From Anaerolineales bacterium (GTDB lineage Bacteria; Chloroflexota; Anaerolineae; Anaerolineales; UBA4823), in assembly GCA_016929095.1 (NCBI GenBank), contig JAFGJM010000026.1, positions 1-64,000 on the forward strand: a stretch of 64,000 bases of DNA. Reading direction: 5' to 3'. The position numbers and the translations under genes are program-made. Under the pieces are notes generated by a model. That model did no database searches. It was given only the letters and a program-made list of their open reading frames with translations, and was not told where the DNA came from. Below are positions 17,050 to 25,910 of this stretch, one piece after another; position 1 is the first letter of the stretch, and every line of letters begins with the position of its first letter.

Positions 17050-18960
17050 ATGCTTCGATTCTTGAACATCAAATTCATGTCAGTCTTTTTCAGTACAAGT
17101 TTAGGTCTGATAATGTTGTTGGCATGTTTAGCGAGTTTTTCACCCGCATGGGCAGCTACCACGCTCACGGTAAATTTAGCCACTGATGTTGGTGATGTTT
17201 CCCCGGGAGATGGAAATTGCGATTCTGATGGGGGCACATCAGGCAACCAATGCACATTGAGGGCAGCCATCGAGGAAGCCAATGCACTGACCGGAAAAGA
17301 TACGATTCGTTTTAGCATTGGGCAGCCTAGCGGCGTACCGCGTACAATTTACATTCAGAGTGAATTGCCTGCCATTGCCGGGGACGTTGAGATAGACGGA
17401 GACAACCTGACCGGTGGCGGAGCAGTCACCTTAAATGGCGACAGCGCCGGCACGGGTGCAGAGGGTTTGATATTCCAAGGTGGGGATAGCTGGATGTACG
17501 ACCTGATCGTAAAAAACTTCGACGGTGCGGGGGTTTTAATAACCGGAACGGCTTCAATCACGATGACCGCCAACACGGTCTTTGGGGCAGGCGAGTCGGG
17601 TATAGAAATCCATTCAAGCCATAATAATATCGGCACCACTTCGGTTGCTGACCGTAATTATATTTACAGCAATACTCATTATGGGATATTGGCAAGGGGT
17701 GATACAAGCAAAATTCAAGCCATATTTATTCACAACAATTATATTGGATTGGATAGAAACGGTAATGCCAATGTGCCAAATGACAATGGGGGCATATTTT
17801 TTGATAATGTAAAAGAATCCGTTGTTGGCGGGAATACCAGCGCGGGCAATGTTATTGCCGGGAATGATCTAAGTGCCACCGGTATCGAATTTTTCGAGTG
17901 CGAACGTAATTATATAACGGGCAACCTTATCGGCACCGATGCCAGCGGATCACAAGACAGCGGTTTTAATGATGGTATTTTATTATCAGCCTCCGATCAA
18001 ATTATTGTTGGTGGATATGGCGCAGATTATCGTAATCTTATCTCGGGCAACGATGACTATGGGATAAGGATTGAGATCGGCTCCGGTTCAACGATTCCCG
18101 ACGGAAATTACATATGGGGAAATTATATTGGAACAAACATCAGCGGCACCGCAGCCATTCCCAATGGGTCGGGGATTTATATCACCGATGGAAATGGTAC
18201 CCATATCGGCGACAGCACTGCCGGAGCAGGGAATATCATTGCGGGCAATTTAAATTATGGCATACGATTGGCGTCAGCTAACACTACCCAAACTTCCATA
18301 TTGGGGAATTCCATCGGGGTGGATGCCAATGGCGACCCGCTGTACGGTTATTATCATGGTATTTTCGTTTATCAAGCCGGGGAAACGGTGATCGGTGGGT
18401 TGAATACCGGAGAAGCGAACATCATTGCCAACCATGGCAATTATGTCATCAAACAAGCGGGCGTTTGTATCGATGGCAGCACAGGGATCGAAGTACGCGG
18501 TAACTCGATTTATAATAATGGGCCGGTCACTTCCACGGTTGGTTTGGGCATTGATCTGGCGGAAGCATCGGGGTGCGATGGCGTAACCGCCAACGATCTG
18601 GGTGACGTCGATACCGGCAGCAACGATTTGATCAATTTTCCTGTATTAACTGGTGTGATCTCGGATAGTAATTATATTACTGTGACGGGTATTATCAGTA
18701 GTGAAGCTACTAAAGGCTTTTGGGTTGATTTATACGGTAACGATGCCTGTGATGCCAGCGGTCATGGTGAAGGGCAAACATATTTAGGTACGACCTCCTC
18801 AATCACCGATGATGAAGGGAATGGATCGTTTTCCATTCAAATGCCCTATGCAAAATACTACAGTGCATTGGCTGTGGATGTGAACGGAAATACCAGCGAA
18901 TTTTCTGCCTGTATTGAGGGACCGCGTAAGAGGGTGTTTTTACCTGTGTTGTTACGGTAG
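17050..18960 (+). CDS. Secreted CSLREL-type parallel beta-helix protein, copy 2
   Basis: This is a tandem paralogue of the 14695 gene with very similar sequence from signal peptide to tail. Shared strings include SGVPRTIYIQS, the GNLIGTDASGS turns, and the DASGHGEG segment before the tail. The start is ATG 17050, because AGGAGG at 17038-17043 precedes it with six bases of spacing. The track start at 17029 would place this ribosome site inside the coding sequence. Domain order is signal peptide, CSLREL-like block, beta-helix turns, C-terminal sandwich, then RVFLPVLLR. It is followed after 50 bases by a MalT-type regulator, which might or might not control the pair. Confidence 0.85.
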   Translation: MLRFLNIKFMSVFFSTSLGLIMLLACLASFSPAWAATTLTVNLATDVGDVSPGDGNCDSDGGTSGNQCTLRAAIEEANALTGKDTIRFSIGQPSGVPRTIYIQSELPAIAGDVEIDGDNLTGGGAVTLNGDSAGTGAEGLIFQGGDSWMYDLIVKNFDGAGVLITGTASITMTANTVFGAGESGIEIHSSHNNIGTTSVADRNYIYSNTHYGILARGDTSKIQAIFIHNNYIGLDRNGNANVPNDNGGIFFDNVKESVVGGNTSAGNVIAGNDLSATGIEFFECERNYITGNLIGTDASGSQDSGFNDGILLSASDQIIVGGYGADYRNLISGNDDYGIRIEIGSGSTIPDGNYIWGNYIGTNISGTAAIPNGSGIYITDGNGTHIGDSTAGAGNIIAGNLNYGIRLASANTTQTSILGNSIGVDANGDPLYGYYHGIFVYQAGETVIGGLNTGEANIIANHGNYVIKQAGVCIDGSTGIEVRGNSIYNNGPVTSTVGLGIDLAEASGCDGVTANDLGDVDTGSNDLINFPVLTGVISDSNYITVTGIISSEATKGFWVDLYGNDACDASGHGEGQTYLGTTSSITDDEGNGSFSIQMPYAKYYSALAVDVNGNTSEFSACIEGPRKRVFLPVLLR

Positions 18961-19010
18961 TGGAATGGAGGGGTAATTTTATTACTTGCTTTGAATATAG
19001 AGAACCCTAA

Positions 19011-21731
19011 ATGATGTCGATTTCATTACTGACCACCAAATTTCATATGCCTCATCCGAAAGTTGACCTTGTTCAACGTCCGAGGTTGATCGAACGATTG
19101 AATGCGGGATTGGATGGGAAGTTGATCCTGGTGTCTGCACCGGCAGGTTTTGGCAAGACGACCATCGTCACACATTGGATCGACAGCGTGTTGTCGGTAA
19201 ATTTTCGCAACAGGGTAGCTTGGCTTTCCCTGGATGAAAACGATAACGATCTGCCTCGTTTTTTTACCTATTTCATCGCAGCCCTGCAAAACATCGAACC
19301 CGGTTTTGGGGAGGAATTACGCACTGCCTTCAGCACCTCTCAAAATCCCCAAATCGATGTTTTGCTTACGCTAGTGGTCAATGAGATTGCGGCGGTCGAG
19401 GGGAAACTCATCCTGGTCATCGATGATTATCATATGATCTCTTCACTCGAAATCCATAAAGCTCTCCAATTCATTATCGAAAATCAACCCCCAAATTTAT
19501 TACTGGTGATCATTAGCCGTGATGAACCTTTTCTGCCTTTAGCGCGTCTACGTGCCAGGGGGCAAATGATCGATTTGCGTGCCAGTGATCTGCGCTTTTC
19601 GGGACAAGAGACAGCTCTATATCTTAACCAGACAATGAATCTGGGATTAGCCAAGGAGGACATCCTGGCACTGGAAACCCGCACAGAAGGCTGGATTACC
19701 GGCTTACACCTGGCAGCCCTTTCCATGCAAGGTCAAGATGACCGCAAAAGCTTCATCGCCGAATTTGCAGGGGATAACCGCTATATCATCGATTACCTTG
19801 TTGATGAAGTTCTATCCCATCGGTCTGAGAAGTCGCGAGTGTTTTTGCTACGCACCTCTATTCTTAATCGTCTGACCGGTTTGCTATGCCAGGCAATTTC
19901 CCAACAAGAAGATGCCCAGGGAACTCTGGGACAATTGGAACAAGAGAATATTTTCATCGTCCCACTGGATAACCGCCGACAGTGGTATCGCTATCATCAC
20001 TTATTCGCCGATGTTTTGCGCCAACGTCTGGCGGAGTCCGTTTCCCCTGAAGAAATAGCGATCCTTCATCACCGTGCCAGCCTATGGTTCGAGGAAAACG
20101 GGTCACTCATCGAAGCCGTAGAACATGCTTTTCAGGCAAACGAATCTGACCATGTAATACGCTTGGTTGATGCAGGTGCAGAAGAGATGTTCCTGAACAG
20201 CCAGTTGAACACCCTTCTGGCGTGGTACCATCGGCTACCTAAGCACCTGATCGAGGCTCAACCCAAGTTATGCCTGATCTTTGCCTGGGCTTGGGCATCT
20301 ACCGGCGAATTAGAAGAAGCAGAACAATGCCTCCAGAGCGCAGAAAAGGCATTAGGTGCAAGCCTAAGTGATCTGCTCAATGCGCCAGGGAGGGGCATCG
20401 ATGCGACGACCAGGGGAGCGTTGATCGAAACGGCTGTGGTACGTGCTCAATTGGCGATCGCGGGCGGAAATATTCCTGAGGCGTTGAATTTATCTGATTT
20501 CGCGCTGATCTACCTGGAAGACAATGATGGTCCCTACCTGCATAATCCGCCGATCGAATCGCGCATGGCCGCCCATTTTATCCGCGGATTAACCCAGAAA
20601 CTTTCAGGAAATCTCGAACAAGCTGCAAAAGACCTCATCGAATCGGGGGCTTTGGGGAAAAAACTAAATCATGTTCACATTGTAGCTTTAGCATACGGCC
20701 ATCTCGCCAATTTACAGGCCATCCAGGGGCATCTGCACCAGGCTTTGGAAACCTGTCAGCTTGGATTATTTGAAGTGAGACAGATGACGGGGGAAAATTC
20801 ACCACTCTCTGGTTTTCTGCGGGCGGAATATGGCTGGCTGCTGTATGAAAGAAACGATATGGAGGCTGCTGAAGAACACTTTCGGAAAGCGATACGGGTA
20901 GCTAAACTATGGGGATTCCTGGATGCCTTAATTCCGGGATTGACCGGCTTGGCGCACATCTGCGCTGCCCGGGGAAATTGGCAGGGCGCTTTTGACGCAC
21001 TCGATGAACTTGAGAAACTGGGGCGAAACAATATGCAGCTCGTGAAGCCAGTTGTGGAATCGCAACGAGCTTTATTGTGGGCCAGACAAGGGAATTCGGA
21101 TCAGACTCAACGGTGGGTGGATGCTGCCGGGTTAGATCCTTACGGTGAGTTTGCTTACCCTCGCGAAGATGAATTCATCACACTGGCTCAGGTTTTTATC
21201 ACCCAAGAGAAGTTTGACGAAGCCGCAGAGTTGATAGACAGGCTTTTGTCGGCTGCGAAAGCCGGTGAGCGCCAGGGATGTGTGATCAAGTTATTGGCTT
21301 TACAGGCAATCTTGTCAAAGGCGCAGGGGAAACAAAACGAGGCGCTGGAGTGTTTTAACCAAGTAATTTCCCTAGCTGCTCCTGAAGGTTATATTCGCAC
21401 GTTTGTAGATTTGGGAAATCCCCTGCGAGTATTGTTGCAGGTTGCTGTATCTACACACCCAGACTATACCAGGCAGTTATTAGCTGCTTTCGAATCGCGA
21501 AGCGCGCCCAAAGATGGTTTCTTTACTGGAATGTTTGCAGAGGAATTGAGTGAGCGCGAATTAGAGGTGCTGCGCTTGTTAGCCACAGAGTTATCCAGCC
21601 CTGAGATTGCCAGGGAGCTGATGATTGCTGTAAGCACGATACGTACCCACACGCAGCAGATTTACCGCAAATTGGGGGTCAATAATCGGCGAGCAGCTGT
21701 TAATAAGGCGCAATATATAGGGTTAATCTGA
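19011..21731 (+). CDS. MalT-type LuxR-family transcriptional activator (STAND ATPase)
   Basis: This is a large ATP-dependent signal-sensing activator. The N-terminal STAND NTPase has Walker A APAGFGKTT (about 43-51) and Walker B LILVIDDYH (about 133). A winged-helix and TPR-like superhelix occupies roughly 300-830. The C-terminal LuxR helix-turn-helix (LSERELEVLRLLATELSSPE, then IRTHTQQIYRKLGV) ends five residues short of the stop region. At 906 residues it matches MalT (about 900). Related proteins are numerous in Chloroflexota. It could govern the beta-helix genes upstream or the membrane-protein operon downstream. An initial ATGATG leaves the start uncertain by one codon. Confidence 0.93.
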   Translation: MMSISLLTTKFHMPHPKVDLVQRPRLIERLNAGLDGKLILVSAPAGFGKTTIVTHWIDSVLSVNFRNRVAWLSLDENDNDLPRFFTYFIAALQNIEPGFGEELRTAFSTSQNPQIDVLLTLVVNEIAAVEGKLILVIDDYHMISSLEIHKALQFIIENQPPNLLLVIISRDEPFLPLARLRARGQMIDLRASDLRFSGQETALYLNQTMNLGLAKEDILALETRTEGWITGLHLAALSMQGQDDRKSFIAEFAGDNRYIIDYLVDEVLSHRSEKSRVFLLRTSILNRLTGLLCQAISQQEDAQGTLGQLEQENIFIVPLDNRRQWYRYHHLFADVLRQRLAESVSPEEIAILHHRASLWFEENGSLIEAVEHAFQANESDHVIRLVDAGAEEMFLNSQLNTLLAWYHRLPKHLIEAQPKLCLIFAWAWASTGELEEAEQCLQSAEKALGASLSDLLNAPGRGIDATTRGALIETAVVRAQLAIAGGNIPEALNLSDFALIYLEDNDGPYLHNPPIESRMAAHFIRGLTQKLSGNLEQAAKDLIESGALGKKLNHVHIVALAYGHLANLQAIQGHLHQALETCQLGLFEVRQMTGENSPLSGFLRAEYGWLLYERNDMEAAEEHFRKAIRVAKLWGFLDALIPGLTGLAHICAARGNWQGAFDALDELEKLGRNNMQLVKPVVESQRALLWARQGNSDQTQRWVDAAGLDPYGEFAYPREDEFITLAQVFITQEKFDEAAELIDRLLSAAKAGERQGCVIKLLALQAILSKAQGKQNEALECFNQVISLAAPEGYIRTFVDLGNPLRVLLQVAVSTHPDYTRQLLAAFESRSAPKDGFFTGMFAEELSERELEVLRLLATELSSPEIARELMIAVSTIRTHTQQIYRKLGVNNRRAAVNKAQYIGLI

Positions 21732-22145
21732 CCTCTTTTATATCCCGAATTACATCCAGGGATTCCCACCGTGGAAGCTGTTGGTTTTACCCAATGGCGA
21801 TAAAACGAAAGCTGTTTTTAACTGTGGATCTAGTTCAGAAGAATCATACTAATCAACCCATCGGCGTTTCTTCGATGCGCAAAAAAATTTACCGCAGAGA
21901 CGCAGAGAGCGTGGAGTATAACGCCCCCACCTGTTATTAAACACACGTTTCGATCAAGTCTGATCAAATAAAAACCATGGAAGCATTTCGATAAACGCCC
22001 TCTCCGCTTGCGGGGAGTTTTGGGGAGGGGTGATCACCAATCTCATCAACTCAATCATCATATGTGATGATGACGACTCATCACCTTTGTTTGTATATTC
22101 CAGGTGCATAAATAGAGTTATTTAAACCCAAGAACGAGGAGATCT
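21732..22145. other. Intergenic region with repeat fragments
   Basis: This region lies between the MalT-type regulator and a small-protein operon. At 21891-21911 stands ACCGCAGAGACGCAGAGAG, a short repeat-like string with an internal CGCAGAGA duplication. At 21998-22032 a GC-rich CCCTCTCCGCTTGCGGGGAG hairpin is followed by GGGGAGGGG. The operon promoter should lie in the last 100 bases. An AACGAGGAG ribosome site stands directly before the next ATG. No gene is seen. Confidence 0.5.
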
Positions 22146-22385
22146 ATGAGTGAAGATCGAAAAGGAAAAGAAGTAATTTATGAAATCAGGATCCAGGGAC
22201 ATCTGGAGGAGCGCTGGGCTGCCTGGTTCGAGGACCTGGCTTTCAGCTACGAAGCAGAAAACACCACCATTCTACGAGGTTCCCTGGAAGATCAGGCTGC
22301 GTTGCACGGCGTGCTCAATAATATCCGAAACTTGAATCTTAAACTCATATCCGTTCAGACCATCGAAAAAAGGAGTAGTGAATAA
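22146..22385 (+). CDS. Small hypothetical protein (79 aa)
   Basis: I recognise no named family. It is a short soluble protein with a two-strand pattern (VIYEIRIQGHLEERWAAWFE near 8-28, then TTILRGSLEDQAALHGVLNNI near 41-61). This looks like a small ferredoxin-fold domain of the kind sometimes found beside MalT/LuxR regulators and flavoproteins. A strong ribosome site (GAGGAG) precedes the ATG. Its stop codon TAATG overlaps the next start, so it is the first gene of a coupled operon running to 25474. Confidence 0.75.
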   Translation: MSEDRKGKEVIYEIRIQGHLEERWAAWFEDLAFSYEAENTTILRGSLEDQAALHGVLNNIRNLNLKLISVQTIEKRSSE

Positions 22386-22564
22386 TGAAGCAATATCAAG
22401 CAACAATCAATGTCATTTGTAAAGCCGTCGCTTTAGGCGCATCAGCCGCGGTGTTGGTGTTAGGCATTTTGGGAGTCACCACCGCTGCCACCAGCATCAC
22501 CTTATTGGGGATCGGTTTATTTGCCCTGGCGTTGGTCGCACTACAAAGTCCGAACAAAGCGTAG
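22385..22564 (+). CDS. Very small two-helix membrane protein (59 aa), not in the ORF track
   Basis: This ORF is one codon below the track's length cut-off. It starts at the ATG in TAATG, sharing a base with the previous stop, and ends with TAG at 22562-22564. The product begins MKQYQATINVICKAVALGAS and is hydrophobic from about residue 14. There are two predicted helices around a TTAATS turn and a polar end (QSPNKA). Function is unknown. Coupling to the gene before it and to the membrane protein after it (47-base gap) supports its being real. Confidence 0.7.
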   Translation: MKQYQATINVICKAVALGASAAVLVLGILGVTTAATSITLLGIGLFALALVALQSPNKA

Positions 22565-22611
22565 ACCTTTCAGGTTTAGTATACCTGGAAGGCATAGAAG
22601 GAATTGTTTTA

Positions 22612-23469
22612 ATGAATAAAGTCCTCTCTGCATTCTGGAAAATTCTATTATTGACTATCGTTTTTTTCATCGTTAATGCCGCCATGGGAGTGGCACTACC
22701 GTTGTCCAATGACCTAATGGCAGCCATGACCCCTGAGGACCAGGCAGCCTTCATGCCACTCTTTTACTTCGACACGTCTATCAAGATGACTGTGCTGTAC
22801 CTGGTACTCACCACCCTACGAGATAAAGGTATGAAACTCTACCTTGGAGTGTGGCTAGCCTTTTTCGGAATTGTCAGCATGGTGAACGATACGGAGTTGT
22901 TTTGGTACAATGAATCCTTCCCGTTGATCACTTATTTAGACGCAACCAAAATGCTACTCATTGGGTTTGTGGTGCACGGCATGGTTGCGCTGGTGGGTAC
23001 TTGGCTGGTGGGTGGCTTTAATCGAGAAGAAGCGGATGAACAGACCATTTTCGATGCCGGGCGCTATGGTTGGAAGATTGGCTTATTCTGTATTCTTTAC
23101 TCGTTATTTTATTATAGCTGTGGATTCATCACGCGTATTTTCCCTGAGGTACGAGCATTCTATGCGGGGTGGGCAGCAACCATGGAGCCGCTTTACCAGT
23201 TGTTGCTGTTCAACGTTTTTCGCGGCGCACTCTGGTTCGTTTTCTCATTGCCGATTCTGTTGGGAGTGAGGACGCGCAAACAGGCTTTCTGGTTGATGCC
23301 TCTGGTTCTGTTTACGGGGACCGCCGTATCGCTCATCACCCCCTCGGCATTTTTACCAGGTATTGTTCGTCTGGCTCATTTTATCGAGTTGACCTTCTCA
23401 ATGCTTATTGTGGGATGGTTTATGGTCTGGCTATTTGTAAAAGATAAAAAATCACAGGGGAAAAACTAA
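22612..23469 (+). CDS. Hypothetical polytopic membrane protein
   Basis: No family is assigned. About seven hydrophobic segments are seen in 285 residues, including FWKILLLTIVFFIVNAAMG near the N-terminus and VRLAHFIELTFSMLIVGWFM near the end. The protein has a short cytoplasmic Lys-rich tail (KDKKSQGKN). The stop overlaps the next ATG by one base (TAATG). It may serve as the membrane partner of the flavoprotein encoded next, but this is only neighbourhood inference. Confidence 0.75.
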   Translation: MNKVLSAFWKILLLTIVFFIVNAAMGVALPLSNDLMAAMTPEDQAAFMPLFYFDTSIKMTVLYLVLTTLRDKGMKLYLGVWLAFFGIVSMVNDTELFWYNESFPLITYLDATKMLLIGFVVHGMVALVGTWLVGGFNREEADEQTIFDAGRYGWKIGLFCILYSLFYYSCGFITRIFPEVRAFYAGWAATMEPLYQLLLFNVFRGALWFVFSLPILLGVRTRKQAFWLMPLVLFTGTAVSLITPSAFLPGIVRLAHFIELTFSMLIVGWFMVWLFVKDKKSQGKN

Positions 23470-24611
23470 TGAAAGAAATACCAACAATTCGAGAAGTATT
23501 GGATAATTTGTTCGCCTATATGATCAAAGATTATGATGGCTCAGAAATCATTGAGCAGAAAGAAATTCTCTTCGATCTCAATCATGGGGGAGAAAACTTT
23601 CAATACACGTTAGTCGCAACTCCTGAAAAACTCGATCTACGAGACGGGCGAGTTGACGGTGCCGACCTGACAGTTCGGTGTAGTGCCTTCGATTGGCTCG
23701 ACATCGCCGGCGAAAACTTGAATCCTGTGATTGGCGCCATAACCGGAAGGGTGAAGTTTATCGGGGATATTAAAATCTTATCTACGATTACTTCGGGGAG
23801 TTCAAATGGGAGGTGGAAGAAGATTATTGATGCACCTCAGGATTACGAATTTCCGGACAAACGAAAATGGATAAAACCGGAGAAGGTTTTAGCTATCTCT
23901 GGGAGTCCCAGAGGCACCAGAGGCTACACCCACGCTCTATTGGAGCCAGTCCTTGAAGGGATGAGAGCGCAAGGAGTAGATGTCGAGATGGTTGTTCTCA
24001 GCAAGAAGCAAATCCATGCCTGCACGGGTTGCTGGACTTGTTGGACGCAGGCGGATGGTGAATGTGCATTTCGAGACGATATGAAGAACCTATCAGCCAA
24101 GATCCAGGAGGCGGATATTGTTGTGTATGCATTTCCGATTTATGTAGATAGTGTACCCGGCATTTTAAAGAATCTTTTGGATAGACAGACCCGCCGATTC
24201 TATCCCTATATGGTACCTGGTATATCCAAGACACGACACCCAAGGCGGGTTCCCAAAGAACAGTATTATGTGGTACTTTCCACCTGCGGATTTCCCGAGA
24301 TCGTAAATTTCGATCCTATAGTCTGTCATTTCGAAGCAATTTCCCACAATCACCATGCTCCTGTCATCGCATATTTGCTTTCCCCTCAAGGTAACAATTA
24401 CTATGAAAATCCCCTTTATTATCCACAACTGATCGAGAAAATAACAGCCTTGAAGAAAGCCGGAGAACAAATCGTGCTGAATGGGAAGGTCGACAAAAAA
24501 ATATTGAAGATAATCAGTGCGTCCACCCCCAGGAAAAAGATGACTCAATGGAGGGCCAACGCCAGCCTGTATTGGCAGAGCAAAATAGACGAAAAGAGTC
24601 AAGAACGATAA
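23469..24611 (+). CDS. SCP2-like / NADPH-dependent FMN reductase (iron-sulfur-flavoprotein type) fusion
   Basis: Two domains are visible. Residues 1 to about 120 resemble an SCP2 sterol/lipid-carrier fold (EKLDLRDGRVDGADLTVRCS and a C-terminal TGRVKFIGD strand). Residues from about 137 form a flavodoxin-like reductase with the FMN phosphate loop AISGSPRGTRGYTHALL and the quinone or flavin loop AFPIYVDSVPGILKNLLDR. A CTGCWTCW motif (about 181) matches the cysteine-rich loop of iron-sulfur flavoproteins, although only three cysteines are close together. The combination suggests redox chemistry on a hydrophobic substrate. It is coupled upstream by TAATG overlap. The CPBP protease follows at 24635. 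Confidence 0.82.
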   Translation: MKEIPTIREVLDNLFAYMIKDYDGSEIIEQKEILFDLNHGGENFQYTLVATPEKLDLRDGRVDGADLTVRCSAFDWLDIAGENLNPVIGAITGRVKFIGDIKILSTITSGSSNGRWKKIIDAPQDYEFPDKRKWIKPEKVLAISGSPRGTRGYTHALLEPVLEGMRAQGVDVEMVVLSKKQIHACTGCWTCWTQADGECAFRDDMKNLSAKIQEADIVVYAFPIYVDSVPGILKNLLDRQTRRFYPYMVPGISKTRHPRRVPKEQYYVVLSTCGFPEIVNFDPIVCHFEAISHNHHAPVIAYLLSPQGNNYYENPLYYPQLIEKITALKKAGEQIVLNGKVDKKILKIISASTPRKKMTQWRANASLYWQSKIDEKSQER

Positions 24612-24634
24612 TCGACGGAGAGAAAGAAAATATT

Positions 24635-25474
24635 ATGAATACTCACAAGTTAGATAAAGAACGCACCATTCGTGATCTGGTTCTCTTTGTGATCGCTATA
24701 AACTTATTGAGTTGGCTGGGTTGGATGGTTGCCGAGGATGGTACTGTTGAAGCAATAGGGTTAGGAACCATGATTTGGTTAGGCGCTCCCCTATTGGTTT
24801 CGCTTTTGATCCGTTTATTCAGCAAAGATTGGAAAGATATCGGTCTGAGTCTGAGGGTCAAAGGCAACGGCAGGTGGTACGCCTTCAGCCTTTTGGTTTT
24901 CCCGCTGGTCGTGGCTGTGGTCGTGCTGGTTAGCATTCTGTTCGGCGGGGGTTCACTAACCAACTTCAAGGGTGGCTCTTTCTTGCACGCCATGGTTGCC
25001 TCATTCTTCTCCTTTACTTTGGCAAAGAATATCTTCGAGGAATTTGCCTGGCGCGGTTACCTGACCCCCAAGGTGGACTCGGTGGTCAGAAGCCCTATTG
25101 TAGGGCACTTGCTGGTCGGTCTGATTTGGGGAATCTGGCATATCCCATATTATTTAGCTCTGCTGGATAAGACGACGCTTGCTGCTTACACATCCCAGGA
25201 GTTGACCGTTTTCCTGCCTATGGTTATCCTGGGCACGACCCTGGCTGGGATCCTCTTTGGCGAACTACGTCTGATCACCGGTTCAACATGGCCAGCCTAC
25301 CTGATGCACATGATGAGTAATGTCATCATCACCACCTTGTTAGTTGGAGGTTACCTGGATGTGGCGGAGAAGACCGAGATCCTTTTTACCCCCAGTTGGG
25401 AAGGGATTATCTCGATGGTTCTAATAACTCTAGCCGGGTTATGGCTTTATCAACACAGGATGCATAGGAAATAA
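24635..25474 (+). CDS. CPBP family intramembrane glutamic endopeptidase
   Basis: This is a membrane protease of the Rce1/CAAX/bacteriocin-processing (CPBP, ABI) superfamily. The three catalytic motifs are in order: EEFAWRGYL (adjacent glutamates, Arg), LIWGIWHIPYYL (His) and YLMHMMSNVI (His/Asn). About eight hydrophobic segments surround them. I start at ATG 24635 (MNTHKLDKERT). The track start at 24548 would overlap the flavoprotein gene by 64 bases and add a polar, low-quality leader. A GGAGAG ribosome site stands upstream. Such proteases often process prenylated or secreted peptides; the small membrane ORFs of this operon are possible substrates. Confidence 0.88.
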   Translation: MNTHKLDKERTIRDLVLFVIAINLLSWLGWMVAEDGTVEAIGLGTMIWLGAPLLVSLLIRLFSKDWKDIGLSLRVKGNGRWYAFSLLVFPLVVAVVVLVSILFGGGSLTNFKGGSFLHAMVASFFSFTLAKNIFEEFAWRGYLTPKVDSVVRSPIVGHLLVGLIWGIWHIPYYLALLDKTTLAAYTSQELTVFLPMVILGTTLAGILFGELRLITGSTWPAYLMHMMSNVIITTLLVGGYLDVAEKTEILFTPSWEGIISMVLITLAGLWLYQHRMHRK

Positions 25475-25910
25475 TAGCCAATGCGAACAAGATCGTTAAC
25501 CTAACAAATTAACATGGGTGAAGACTGGCTGGGCAAAATTTTTCACATCTGGCATCGCATTGGCAACTTTGGATAACTATTGGGTAAAAAATCTGCTGCA
25601 TTTATAAGGTTCTCCTTTGGCTGATAATCCCTCGATTTCAGCTTAGGAGAACCTTCCTTTTTTGTCCAAATAGTATCAAAGGGTATTATTAAAATCACTC
25701 AATCAAGCATCTACCTTTTATGTGAAGACGAAAGCAAAAAGAATATCAGACTGCCAGTTTATATGTATATATAAAAAATAATCCAGCCAATTGGAAATCT
25801 GACCACGAAAATTAGGCAAATGAAAGCGAGTGGGATTGAGATATGCCTCTATTGTATTGTTGTTCCATACACTATAATTACATCATAATCTACATCACCG
25901 GATAAACGAT
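25475..25910. other. Intergenic region with terminator
   Basis: This stretch runs from the CPBP protease to the TPR protein. It carries the strong hairpin and T-run at 25606-25665. A GCCAATTGGAAATCTGAC segment at 25786 is similar to one at 16788. The rest is AT-rich, with TATATATAAAAAATAAT around 25765. No gene is seen. Confidence 0.5.
25606..25665 (+). terminator. Rho-independent terminator-like hairpin
   Basis: The arms AAGGTTCTCCT (25606-25616) and AGGAGAACCTT (25645-25655) pair over 11 bp. A second inner stem GCTGA/TCAGC stacks inside, and CCTTTTTTG follows at once. This is a good terminator, about 130 bases beyond the CPBP stop, and probably ends the 22146-25474 operon. Confidence 0.7.

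Noticed and set aside
15240-18500. Possible CRISPR-like repetition
   Set aside because: The repeated GN.IG.D..G-encoding units are coding repeats of beta-helix proteins, with irregular spacing and no constant repeat sequence.
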